NCBI GenBank assembly: GCA_937873105.1 | Contig: CALMWD010000011.1 | Coordinates: 1 to 5,575, forward strand | DNA length: 5,575 nucleotides | Source of the DNA: an uncultured Rhodanobacteraceae bacterium | GTDB taxonomy: Bacteria; Pseudomonadota; Gammaproteobacteria; Xanthomonadales; Ahniellaceae | Reading direction: 5' to 3' | Shown here: positions 1-5,575 of the stretch, piece after piece | How positions within the stretch are numbered: position 1 is the first letter of the stretch | Layout: every line of letters starts with the position of its first letter | The notes under the pieces: generated by a model | Databases searched by the model: none | Told to the model about the DNA's origin: nothing | The model's input: only the letters and a program-made list of their open reading frames with translations | Translations under genes and position numbers: made by a program

Positions 1-819
1 CGCAGCGGCCAGACGCTGCTGCGCCGCCACCAGCAGAGCCTGCAGGCGATCGAGTCGGATTCGGGCCTGATCGATTCGCCGGAATGCAAGGCGATGCCGG
101 TGCAGATCTTCACCACCGACCATCGCGCCACCACGATCGACCGCGTGGTCAAGGCGGTCGAGGAATTCCGCGAGGCCAACAAGAGCTACGACGTGAACTT
201 CCGCGTCAACCGCGACAAGGCGATGGAAGCTGCGGCCGCGAGCGGCGAGGAATACCGGACCGACGAGGCCAACCTGCGCCTCGCCACCGGCAACGTCGGC
301 GTGATGGCGGCGATCAACGACAAGGTGCGCGAGGTCGAGCACATGATGCTCTACCTGCTCTATGCCGCCGTCTTCGTGATGTGCCTGCTCAGCTTCCGCT
401 CGCCGCTGGCTGCGGCGTGCATCACCTTGCCGCTGGTGCTGGTGACCGAGCTCGGGCACACGCTGATGGTGGAGCTCGGCATCGGCATGAAGGTGAACAC
501 GCTCACCGTGGTCGCGCTCGGCGTCGGCATCGGCGTCGACTACGCGATCTACATCTACGCGCGCATGGCCGAGTCGATGCAGGCGGGCCGCAGCCTGACC
601 GAGGCCTACTTCGGCGCCCTCAAGACCACCGGCATCGCGATTTTCTACACCGCGCTGACCCTGGCCGTGGGCGTGGCCACCTGGATCTGGTCCGACCTCA
701 AGTTCCAGGCCGACATGGGCGTGATGCTGACCTTCATGTTCATCGTCAACATGATCGCCGCGATGATTTTCCTGCCGGCGCTCTGCCGCTGGCTGTTGCG
801 CCCGCGCGAGGCGCATTGA
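1..819 (+). CDS. RND-superfamily exporter (MMPL/COG1033-like), C-terminal part, 5'-truncated
   Basis: The frame is open from base 1 to the TGA at 817-819, giving 272 visible residues; the N-terminal half lies outside the window. Visible residues 1 to about 110 are soluble and match the end of the second large extracytoplasmic loop. Five hydrophobic segments follow, at about 115-134, 136-155, 164-187, 211-230 and 241-262, which fits TM8-TM12 of a 12-TM RND protein. The third carries GVGIGVDYAIYIYARM, with the Asp-Tyr pair at residues 180-181. This is the intramembrane acidic motif that RND/MMPL proteins use for proton-coupled transport. The protein therefore probably sits in the inner membrane and exports a lipid or other hydrophobic compound using the proton gradient. 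The substrate cannot be read from the sequence. It looks more like the COG1033 'predicted exporter' group than AcrB-type drug pumps, judged by motif only. A 31-base gap separates it from the next + strand gene, so co-transcription is possible. Confidence 0.88.
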   Translation, partial: RSGQTLLRRHQQSLQAIESDSGLIDSPECKAMPVQIFTTDHRATTIDRVVKAVEEFREANKSYDVNFRVNRDKAMEAAAASGEEYRTDEANLRLATGNVGVMAAINDKVREVEHMMLYLLYAAVFVMCLLSFRSPLAAACITLPLVLVTELGHTLMVELGIGMKVNTLTVVALGVGIGVDYAIYIYARMAESMQAGRSLTEAYFGALKTTGIAIFYTALTLAVGVATWIWSDLKFQADMGVMLTFMFIVNMIAAMIFLPALCRWLLRPREAH

Positions 820-850
820 TCCCCTCCTTCAATCACATCGAGGAACTGCA

Positions 851-1537
851 ATGACCATGACCCGAAAACTCGCGGTGGCCATCGCCCTGCTGGGCGCGGC
901 CGCCCAAGCGGCGGCCGAGCCGGTTCGGCTCGACTTCACCTTCCGGCAGGAAGCGGGTCCCGCGACGGCGACCGGCTACGTCGTGTTCGAGACCGACCTC
1001 ATCGCCAATCCCGGTGACAACGACATCGACCTGCCGAATCCGGCCGTGCTCGAGTTGAACGTCAATGTCTCCGGCGCGACCTCCGGCAACGGCAGCTTCG
1101 GCATCGAGGATTTCTGCAGCCTCGTGTTCGACACCCAGGGCGGCACGCTCGACTTCACCCGCGAACTGGTCGGGCAGCCGACGCTCGGCGACCCTTGGGC
1201 GACGACCGTGCCCGAGGATGCGCGCACGCCTTCGGGGGGCGGCGGCGGGACCAGTGGCGATTTCAACCTGTTTGCCTGCGGCAGCAACCTCCAGCCCGGC
1301 GAGCGCTATGCGGAGAACCGCACCGTCCAGGGTTCGATGGCGCCCAATGGCGTCTGGTATTTCACGCTGGCCGCGGACGGCGGCGGCGGGGACGCGATGC
1401 GCCTGGTGTCCATGGCGCCGGCGGGCGTGCAGGGCCATCAACCGGTGCCCGCCTCGACGGCCTGGAGTCTCGCCGGCCTGATGGTCCTGTTGGCGGGGCT
1501 CGGCATGGCCGTGTTGAGGACGCGCTCGGCACGCTGA
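851..1537 (+). CDS. Exported hypothetical protein with PEP-CTERM-like (IPTL/VP-type) C-terminal sorting tail
   Basis: This 228-residue protein has a clear Sec signal peptide: Arg5-Lys6, a hydrophobic core at 7-18, and a likely AAA|EP cleavage site after residue 22. The body, about 23-196, is rich in Gly, Asp, Asn and Thr and looks like a beta-rich secreted domain. It has two cysteines, C89 and C143, that could form a disulfide, and a glycine run at 129-133. The C-terminus has the three parts of a CTERM sorting signal: a short motif VPASTAW (199-205), a hydrophobic helix (206-222) and an arginine-rich end (R223, R225, R228). It resembles IPTL-CTERM tails such as 'IPTLSEW', with the hydrophobic Leu after Pro replaced. 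Proteins with such tails are held in the inner membrane and then processed for export or surface attachment; that is family knowledge, not shown here. The ATG at 851 is preceded by GAGGA (840-844) at good spacing; ATG 857 is possible but less well placed. I do not recognise the body domain. Confidence 0.82.
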   Translation: MTMTRKLAVAIALLGAAAQAAAEPVRLDFTFRQEAGPATATGYVVFETDLIANPGDNDIDLPNPAVLELNVNVSGATSGNGSFGIEDFCSLVFDTQGGTLDFTRELVGQPTLGDPWATTVPEDARTPSGGGGGTSGDFNLFACGSNLQPGERYAENRTVQGSMAPNGVWYFTLAADGGGGDAMRLVSMAPAGVQGHQPVPASTAWSLAGLMVLLAGLGMAVLRTRSAR

Positions 1538-1566
1538 TCGAAACGACGGCGTTCGACCGCAACGCG

Positions 1567-1596
1567 ACGGCCCGCTTCGGCGGGCCGTTTCCTTTG
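1567..1596 (+). terminator. Rho-independent terminator with UUCG tetraloop
   Basis: A perfect 9-bp stem pairs ACGGCCCGC (1567-1575) with GCGGGCCGT (1580-1588) across a TTCG loop closed by C-G, the exceptionally stable cUUCGg tetraloop. The + strand then reads TTTCCTTT from 1588, a short interrupted T tract. It lies 30 bases after the stop of the sorting-tail protein, so it most likely ends that transcript. On the - strand the hairpin is the same but the loop reads CGAA and no T tract follows. Its effect on transcription arriving from the convergent transporter gene is therefore less certain. Confidence 0.85.
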
Positions 1597-1608
1597 GCGA
1601 CGCCGGGA

Positions 1609-2517
1609 TCAGATCTCGGTCGGTTCCGGCGACACCACGCGCTGCTTGGCGAGCGTGCGCAGGGCGATGGCGAGCACGCCGCCGAGCACCATGGCGCCGC
1701 CGAGCCAAAGGCGCGGTCCGGGGCGGTCGCCCCAGACGACGATGCCGAGCACGACGGCGACGATCGGCGCCATCAGCAGGTAGGGCGCGATCTGGGCCAC
1801 GGGATGTTTCTGCACGAGCTTGAAGAACAGGCTGTGGCCGAGCAGCGACGCGACGAGTGCGGCCCAGGCGACGCCGCCCCAGGCGATCCAGCTCGCGTTC
1901 GCCAGCGTCGACCAGGCGCCGGGCTCGGCCAGCGCGCTCCAGGCCAGCAGCGGAGCGAGACCGATCCATGCAGACCAGGCCTGCATCGCGAAGGCGTCGA
2001 TGCCGGAGAGCGCGCGCATCAGCACCGTGCCGACCGCGAGCGCCAGGGCCGAGGCCAACATCAGCAGCAGGGACTGCGGGTTGTCGAGCACGATCGGGTC
2101 GAAGCCGAGCACCAGGATGCCGGCGAAGCTGACGAGGATGGCGCCGCCTGTGCGCCAGGCGAAACGCTCGCCGCGCAGCAGCCAGGCCAGCAGCACCGCC
2201 ATCGGCACGTAGCTCTGCATGACGATGGCCGGCGAGGCGAGGTCGCCGGCCAGTTTCAGCGACCAGAAGCTCAGCCCGAAATGCAGCACGACGTTGCAGA
2301 CCACCACGGCAACCAGCAGCGGCCATTGCGCCCGCGGCGGACGCCGCAGCCAGGGCAGCAGCACGACCCCGAGCACCAGCATGCGCAGGGCGGTGAACAG
2401 CAGCGGCGGCAGTTCACGCAGGGCGGCGGCCGAGGTCAGGAAGTTGCAGCCCCAGGCCAGGCAGATCAGCGCGACCAGGCCGAGGTCGCGCGCCGAGAAC
2501 GGCGCCGCGCGGCTCAA
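1609..2517 (-). CDS. EamA-family (DMT superfamily) inner-membrane transporter
   Basis: This 302-residue, very hydrophobic protein has about ten membrane segments in two tandem EamA repeats, the normal size for the family (E. coli EamA is about 300). The first segment carries CLAWGCNFL, matching the W-G-x-N-F signature of the first EamA helix. The first repeat ends with GERF before the helix [15 protein letters not shown], and the second repeat has the matching GDRP before [15 protein letters not shown]. The family exports small metabolites such as amino acids and cysteine pathway intermediates. N-terminal resemblance to the O-acetylserine/cysteine exporter EamA is suggestive, but the substrate is unproven, so no symbol is given. 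The start is TTG (2517-2515), overlapping the purC TGA as TTGA; the next in-frame ATG would remove the first helix. This implies co-transcription and translational coupling with purC. It converges on the sorting-tail gene. Confidence 0.88.
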   Translation of the reverse strand: MSRAAPFSARDLGLVALICLAWGCNFLTSAAALRELPPLLFTALRMLVLGVVLLPWLRRPPRAQWPLLVAVVVCNVVLHFGLSFWSLKLAGDLASPAIVMQSYVPMAVLLAWLLRGERFAWRTGGAILVSFAGILVLGFDPIVLDNPQSLLLMLASALALAVGTVLMRALSGIDAFAMQAWSAWIGLAPLLAWSALAEPGAWSTLANASWIAWGGVAWAALVASLLGHSLFFKLVQKHPVAQIAPYLLMAPIVAVVLGIVVWGDRPGPRLWLGGAMVLGGVLAIALRTLAKQRVVSPEPTEI

Positions 2518-3410
2518 AGCGCGATGCCGGCGAGGCGATGCAGCGCTTCCGCGTAGCGTGCGCGCGTGCCGGCGATGACCGACTGCGGCAGCATCGGACC
2601 CGGCGACTGCTTGTTCCAGTCCAGCGTCTCCAGGTAATCGCGCACGAACTGCTTGTCGAAGCTCGGCGGACTGATGCCGACGCGGTACTCGGCGGCGTCC
2701 CAGAAGCGCGACGAATCCGGCGTCAGGATCTCGTCCATCACCCGGATCGTGCCCTGCTCGTCGAGGCCGAACTCGAATTTGGTGTCGGCGATGAGGATGC
2801 CGCGTTCGCGCGCATAGTCGGCCGCGTAGCGGTAGAGCTTCAGCGTCATGTCGCGCACCTGTTCGGCGACGGCGCCGCCGACCCGGGCGACGAAGTCGTC
2901 GAAGCCGATGTTCTCGTCGTGGTCGCCGACCGCGGCCTTGGTCGAGGGCGTGAAGATCGGTTCGCGCAGCTGCTCGGCGAGTTGCAGTCCCTTCGGCAGC
3001 TCGACGCCGCTGATGCGGCCGGTCGCCTGGTAGTCCTTCCAGCCCGAGCCGATGATGTAGCCGCGCGCGATGGCTTCGACCGGCACCGGCCTCAGGCGCT
3101 TGGCGACCACGCTGCGGCGCTCGTACTCGGCCACCGGCGTGCCGCGCGGCAGGACGTCGCGCACGCTGCGTGCGGACAGATGGTTCGGCATCCAGTCCCC
3201 GGTCTTCGCGAACCAGAAATTCGAGAGCTGGGTCAGGATCTCGCCCTTGCCGGGGATCGGGTCGGGCAGGATCACGTCGAAGGCCGAGAGCCGGTCGCTG
3301 GCGACGATCAGCAGTTCGTTGCCGGGCAAGGCGTAGACGTCGCGCACCTTGCCGCGATGGAGCAGGGTCAGTCCGGGAATCTGGGTCAGCGACATCGAGC
3401 GGTTCGACAT
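2514..3410 (-). CDS. purC: Phosphoribosylaminoimidazole-succinocarboxamide (SAICAR) synthase
   Basis: PurC is the cytoplasmic purine-pathway enzyme that joins CAIR and aspartate with ATP to make SAICAR. The family signatures appear in order: HRGKVRDVY (18-26) and [20 protein letters not shown] near the nucleotide site, then [57 protein letters not shown] and [15 protein letters not shown]. No key motif is missing. From the chosen start it is 298 residues, the long PurC class rather than the roughly 237-residue E. coli form; Xanthomonas-group enzymes are of this long type. I prefer the ATG at 3410 because GGAG lies seven bases upstream. An ATG at 3437 would add nine residues but has only a weak GGA, and an ATG at 3395 has no ribosome binding site. 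It is the first gene of a probable two-gene unit with the EamA-type transporter and is divergent from the DjlA-like gene. Confidence 0.96.
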   Translation of the reverse strand: MSNRSMSLTQIPGLTLLHRGKVRDVYALPGNELLIVASDRLSAFDVILPDPIPGKGEILTQLSNFWFAKTGDWMPNHLSARSVRDVLPRGTPVAEYERRSVVAKRLRPVPVEAIARGYIIGSGWKDYQATGRISGVELPKGLQLAEQLREPIFTPSTKAAVGDHDENIGFDDFVARVGGAVAEQVRDMTLKLYRYAADYARERGILIADTKFEFGLDEQGTIRVMDEILTPDSSRFWDAAEYRVGISPPSFDKQFVRDYLETLDWNKQSPGPMLPQSVIAGTRARYAEALHRLAGIAL

Positions 3411-3417
3411 GGCGCGG

Positions 3418-3421
3418 CTCC
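3418..3421 (-). promoter_or_regulatory. Ribosome binding site supporting the purC start at 3410
   Basis: Read on the - strand, GGAG lies seven bases before the ATG at 3410-3408. This favours that codon over the in-frame ATGs at 3437 and 3395, neither of which has a comparable site. Confidence 0.6.
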
Positions 3422-3456
3422 GAGGCGGGGCCGGCATTCTAGTCCGGGGCGGTTGC

Positions 3457-3474
3457 TATCATGCGCGCATGATC
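3457..3474. promoter_or_regulatory. 16-bp perfect palindrome and candidate divergent promoter elements between purC and the djlA-like gene
   Basis: ATCATGCGCGCATGAT (3458-3473) is a perfect inverted repeat with no spacer, in the gap between two divergent genes. On the + strand TATCAT (3457-3462) would make a reasonable -10 box for the DjlA-like gene, about 60 bases before its start. On the - strand GATCAT (3474-3469) is a poorer -10 candidate for purC. I see no good -35 box for either. The palindrome could be a regulator site lying over both promoters, or simply two back-to-back -10-like elements. It does not resemble the E. coli PurR operator. The promoter role is inferred from position only. 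Confidence 0.35.
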
Positions 3475-3524
3475 CGATTTGCCCCAGCGCTGCCATGCCT
3501 TGCGGCGCCGTCCGCGGCCGCGCC

Positions 3525-4253
3525 ATGAACTGGAAGCCCGCCCTGGTCGGCGCCATCGTCGGCACCATCATCACCCGTGCGCGGACGCCTTGGGGGCCGG
3601 TGCTGGGCGGCCTGCTCGGGGCCCTGTTCCTGGAACGCGTGTTTCCGCAACTGCGCGAGAAGCCCAAGGCCGCGTTCACCGAGCCGCTGTTCGAACTGGC
3701 CGGCGGCGTGGCCAAGGCCGACGGTGCCGTGTCTGACGCCGAAGTGGCCGCGGCAACGCAGTGGTTCGACCGCCTCGAACTCGACGCCGCGATGCGCAAG
3801 CGCGCCATCGCCGCCTTCGATCGCGGTCGTGCCGAGGGCTGGCGCTACGAATCCGCCTGCGACAGTTTGCGGACCTATACCCACGAGCAGCAGGAATTGC
3901 GGCTGATGGTGCTGAAGCTGCTGGCCGACATCGCCGCCGTCGACGCGCAGCCCTCGGCACAGGCGCTGCTCGACGCCATCGCCGAGCGCATCAATGTCGC
4001 GCGGCCGACCTGGGACAGCTTCCGCCGCGGCGATCGCGACGCCAAGCTCGCCGCCGACTATGCCGAACTGCAGGTCGCGCCGGACGCGGGCGACGACGAG
4101 GTCAAGGCCGCCTATCGCGGACTGGTGGCGCGCCATCACCCCGATCGCCTGCCGCCGAACGCCAGCGCCGCCGCGCGCCGCGCCGCCGGCGACAAGACCA
4201 GCAGACTCAATGCCGCCTACGAGCGCATCCGCCGCGCGCGCGGCCTGAATTGA
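3525..4253 (+). CDS. djlA: DjlA-like membrane-anchored J-domain co-chaperone (TerB-like plus DnaJ domain)
   Basis: This 242-residue protein has the three-part DjlA layout. A Gly-rich hydrophobic N-terminal segment (about 6-36, with [16 protein letters not shown]) would anchor it in the inner membrane. A helical TerB-like domain spans about 46-165, with an acidic [10 protein letters not shown] stretch. A C-terminal J domain runs from about 178 to the end, with helix [15 protein letters not shown], the essential His-Pro-Asp at 205-207 and helix III ending [13 protein letters not shown]. In this family the J domain stimulates the ATPase of DnaK, and DjlA is linked to envelope stress signalling; those roles are family knowledge. 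It is slightly shorter than E. coli DjlA (about 271), mainly in the linker. The start at 3525 has no clear ribosome binding site; an in-frame ATG at 3495 is the alternative and would put ten mostly polar residues first. The frame stays open further upstream, but that part is antisense to purC. rpe follows after 13 bases, probably in the same transcript. Confidence 0.82.
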   Translation: MNWKPALVGAIVGTIITRARTPWGPVLGGLLGALFLERVFPQLREKPKAAFTEPLFELAGGVAKADGAVSDAEVAAATQWFDRLELDAAMRKRAIAAFDRGRAEGWRYESACDSLRTYTHEQQELRLMVLKLLADIAAVDAQPSAQALLDAIAERINVARPTWDSFRRGDRDAKLAADYAELQVAPDAGDDEVKAAYRGLVARHHPDRLPPNASAAARRAAGDKTSRLNAAYERIRRARGLN

Positions 4254-4266
4254 ACCGAGGATTCCC

Positions 4267-4932
4267 ATGCGCCAGCCCGCCGTCATCGCGCCATCGATTC
4301 TTTCCGCGAACTTCGCCCGGCTCGGCGACGAGGTCGATGCCGTGCTCGCGGCCGGCGCCGACTGGGTGCACTTCGACGTCATGGACAACCATTACGTGCC
4401 GAACCTGACGATCGGCCCGCTGGTCTGCGAGGCGCTGCGCAAGCACGGCGTCACCGCGCCGATCGACGTGCACCTGATGGTCAAGCCGGTGGACCGCATC
4501 GTGCCCGATTTCGCCCAGGCCGGGGCAACCCTGATCAGCTTCCATCCCGAGGCCAGCGAGCATGTCGACCGGACGATCCAGCTGATCAGGTCGCACGGCT
4601 GCCAGGCCGGCCTCGTGTTCAATCCGGCGACGCCGCTGCACTATCTCGACCACACCCTGGACCAGCTCGACCTGGTGCTGATCATGTCGGTGAACCCGGG
4701 CTTCGGCGGCCAGAAATTCATTCCCGGCGCACTCGACAAGCTGCGCGCGGTGCGCGAACGCATCGACCGCAGCGGCCGGCCCATCCGCCTCGAAGTCGAT
4801 GGCGGCGTGAAAGCCGACAACATCGGCGAGATCGCGCGCGCCGGCGCCGACACCTTCGTCGCCGGTTCGGCGATCTTCAACGCCCCCGATTACGCCGCGA
4901 CCATCGCGGCGATGCGGGCGGCGATCGGCTGA
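4267..4932 (+). CDS. rpe: Ribulose-phosphate 3-epimerase
   Basis: Rpe interconverts D-ribulose 5-phosphate and D-xylulose 5-phosphate in the cytoplasmic pentose phosphate pathway. The 221-residue length is normal for this TIM-barrel enzyme. All signatures are present: [16 protein letters not shown] near the start, [13 protein letters not shown] with metal ligands H35 and D37, DVHLMV with H69, [12 protein letters not shown] (140-151, the phosphate-side loop) and LEVDGGVK with the catalytic D178. VAGSAIF, another phosphate-binding element, comes near the end. GAGGA (4257-4261) lies five bases before the ATG, which fixes the start. The gene sits 13 bases after the DjlA-like gene and has no promoter of its own that I can see, so the two are probably co-transcribed. 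I see no clear terminator directly after the stop. Confidence 0.97.
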   Translation: MRQPAVIAPSILSANFARLGDEVDAVLAAGADWVHFDVMDNHYVPNLTIGPLVCEALRKHGVTAPIDVHLMVKPVDRIVPDFAQAGATLISFHPEASEHVDRTIQLIRSHGCQAGLVFNPATPLHYLDHTLDQLDLVLIMSVNPGFGGQKFIPGALDKLRAVRERIDRSGRPIRLEVDGGVKADNIGEIARAGADTFVAGSAIFNAPDYAATIAAMRAAIG

Positions 4933-4992
4933 GCAACGATATTTCGACGACCGCGTTCGGTTTCGCCGCCGGAACACGTTGACCCCGGTGGA

Positions 4993-5008
4993 CGCAGCCT
5001 TCGCTGCG
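4993..5008 (+). other. Small hairpin in the leader of the beta-helix gene
   Basis: CGCAGC (4993-4998) pairs perfectly with GCTGCG (5003-5008) across a four-base CTTC loop, 16 bases before the next start codon and just ahead of its GGGGA ribosome binding site. No T tract follows, so it is not a typical terminator. It may be a leader stem that affects translation or mRNA stability, or chance in GC-rich DNA. The rest of the 92-base gap (4933-5024) holds no feature I can support. It has an AT-richer patch, GATATTTC near 4939, that could be part of a promoter, but no paired -35/-10 is convincing. Confidence 0.35.
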
Positions 5009-5024
5009 CGCATCGGGGACGACC

Positions 5025-5575
5025 ATGTGGCATCGAATTCTGCTGTTCCTCGCCATTGTTCTGGCCGTGCCGGGGCGGGTTGGCGCCCAAACCATCACCA
5101 CCTGCGCCGATAGCTGGGCCGAGATCGTCGCCGCCATCAGTGCGGCCGGAGCCAACGCCGGAGACCACGACGTGCGCATCGTGCAGGGCACCTACGTGAT
5201 GAGCGGCTCGCTCCTGGCCGATTTGCACCCGGATGCCTTCCTCAGCTTGCGCGGGGGCTACAACCCCGGCTGTGCCTCGCGCACGCTCGACCCGACCAAT
5301 ACCACCCTGGCCGGACAGAGCGTGCATGCGCTCCGCATCCGCCACAACCGCGACTTTACGCTGGAAGGCGTGACGATCCGCAACCTCGGCGGCTACCTTC
5401 AGTCGCTGGACGGCGGGATCGGCATCGTCTGCACCGCCACCGATGGCAATGTCCGCCACGTCGCGCTGCGGCACAACATCTTCAGCGAGATCGATGGCAA
5501 GTACGCCGGCGTCCATGTCTACGGCGACGGGCCGTGCCGGCTGGCGTTCCGCAACAACCTGGTCAAGGCGATGAC
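5025..5575 (+). CDS. Secreted, probably right-handed beta-helix protein, 3'-truncated by window edge
   Basis: An open frame of 183 codons runs off the right edge with no stop. The first 21 residues form a Sec signal peptide: His3-Arg4, a hydrophobic core ILLFLAIVLAVPG, and likely cleavage VGA|Q. The mature part begins with a Cys (C27) and an alternating beta pattern (DVRIVQGTYVMSG). It continues with SLRGGYNPGC (C83) and TTLAGQ, then repeated short strands such as HALRIRHNRDFTLEGVTIRN and VRHVALRHNIFSEI, about one coil apart and typical of parallel beta-helix repeats. Such proteins are found at the surface or outside the cell and may bind or cleave polysaccharide. No catalytic site is visible in this fragment, so function is open. 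The ATG at 5025 is preceded by GGGGA (5015-5019), and an in-frame TGA at 4980 with no other start between them fixes it. It lies 92 bases after rpe and may have its own promoter. Confidence 0.8.
   Translation, partial: MWHRILLFLAIVLAVPGRVGAQTITTCADSWAEIVAAISAAGANAGDHDVRIVQGTYVMSGSLLADLHPDAFLSLRGGYNPGCASRTLDPTNTTLAGQSVHALRIRHNRDFTLEGVTIRNLGGYLQSLDGGIGIVCTATDGNVRHVALRHNIFSEIDGKYAGVHVYGDGPCRLAFRNNLVKAM

Noticed and set aside
84..854. A 256-codon + strand frame overlapping the RND gene
   Set aside because: It is a frame-shifted, His/Arg-rich shadow of the RND permease, which has clear helices and the GVDY motif in the other frame.
833..2326. A 497-codon open frame on the - strand
   Set aside because: It is antisense to the exported protein and out of frame within the EamA gene. 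Its Arg/Ala/Gly-rich low-complexity composition is typical of shadow frames in GC-rich DNA, and it has no recognisable domain.
1195..2556. A 453-codon open frame on the + strand
   Set aside because: It is an antisense shadow of the EamA transporter, running through the terminator. It is rich in Arg, Gln, His and Gly and shows no family signature.
2538..3524. Upstream extension of the DjlA-like frame to give 571 residues
   Set aside because: The extra part is antisense to purC, whose motifs are unmistakable. The N-terminal membrane anchor of DjlA begins at the 3525 ATG.
3438..3524. A PurR-type operator upstream of purC
   Set aside because: The palindrome there does not match the E. coli PurR operator pattern as I know it, so I call it only an unassigned palindrome.
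4207..5013. A 268-codon open frame on the - strand
   Set aside because: It is antisense to rpe and made of repetitive shadow composition. Rpe on the + strand accounts for the region.

Overview
The window is GC-rich, densely packed bacterial chromosome with short intergenic gaps. PurC is the long form of about 300 residues, and from memory its motifs resemble those of the Xanthomonas/Stenotrophomonas group. Together with a DjlA-like co-chaperone, a PEP-CTERM-like surface protein and a secreted beta-helix protein, this suggests a gammaproteobacterium of the Lysobacterales (Xanthomonadales). That placement is inference; no rRNA or other decisive marker is present.

Layout: (1) 1-819, + strand, the C-terminal end of an RND-superfamily exporter (MMPL/COG1033-like), cut by the left edge. 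(2) 851-1537, + strand, an exported protein of unknown function with a signal peptide and a C-terminal VPxxxxW/membrane/arginine sorting tail. (3) 1567-1596, a strong intrinsic terminator with a UUCG tetraloop, between convergent transcription units. (4) 3410-1609, - strand, purC followed by an EamA-family (DMT) transporter; the TGA of purC overlaps a TTG start of the transporter. (5) A divergent control region around 3411-3524 with a perfect 16-bp palindrome. (6) 3525-4253, + strand, a membrane-anchored TerB-like/J-domain protein resembling DjlA, followed 13 bases later by rpe (4267-4932). (7) 5025 to the right edge, + strand, the first 183 residues of a secreted, probably right-handed beta-helix protein, preceded by a 92-base gap with a small hairpin.

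The core consists of housekeeping genes: purC (purine synthesis), rpe (pentose phosphate pathway) and a DnaK co-chaperone. On either side are envelope or secreted proteins with no clear functional link to the core. I see no RNA genes, insertion sequences, CRISPR arrays, phage genes or defence systems, and no convincing evidence of an undescribed system. The points most worth a second look are the sorting-tail protein, the palindrome between the divergent genes, and the TTG-coupled transporter start.
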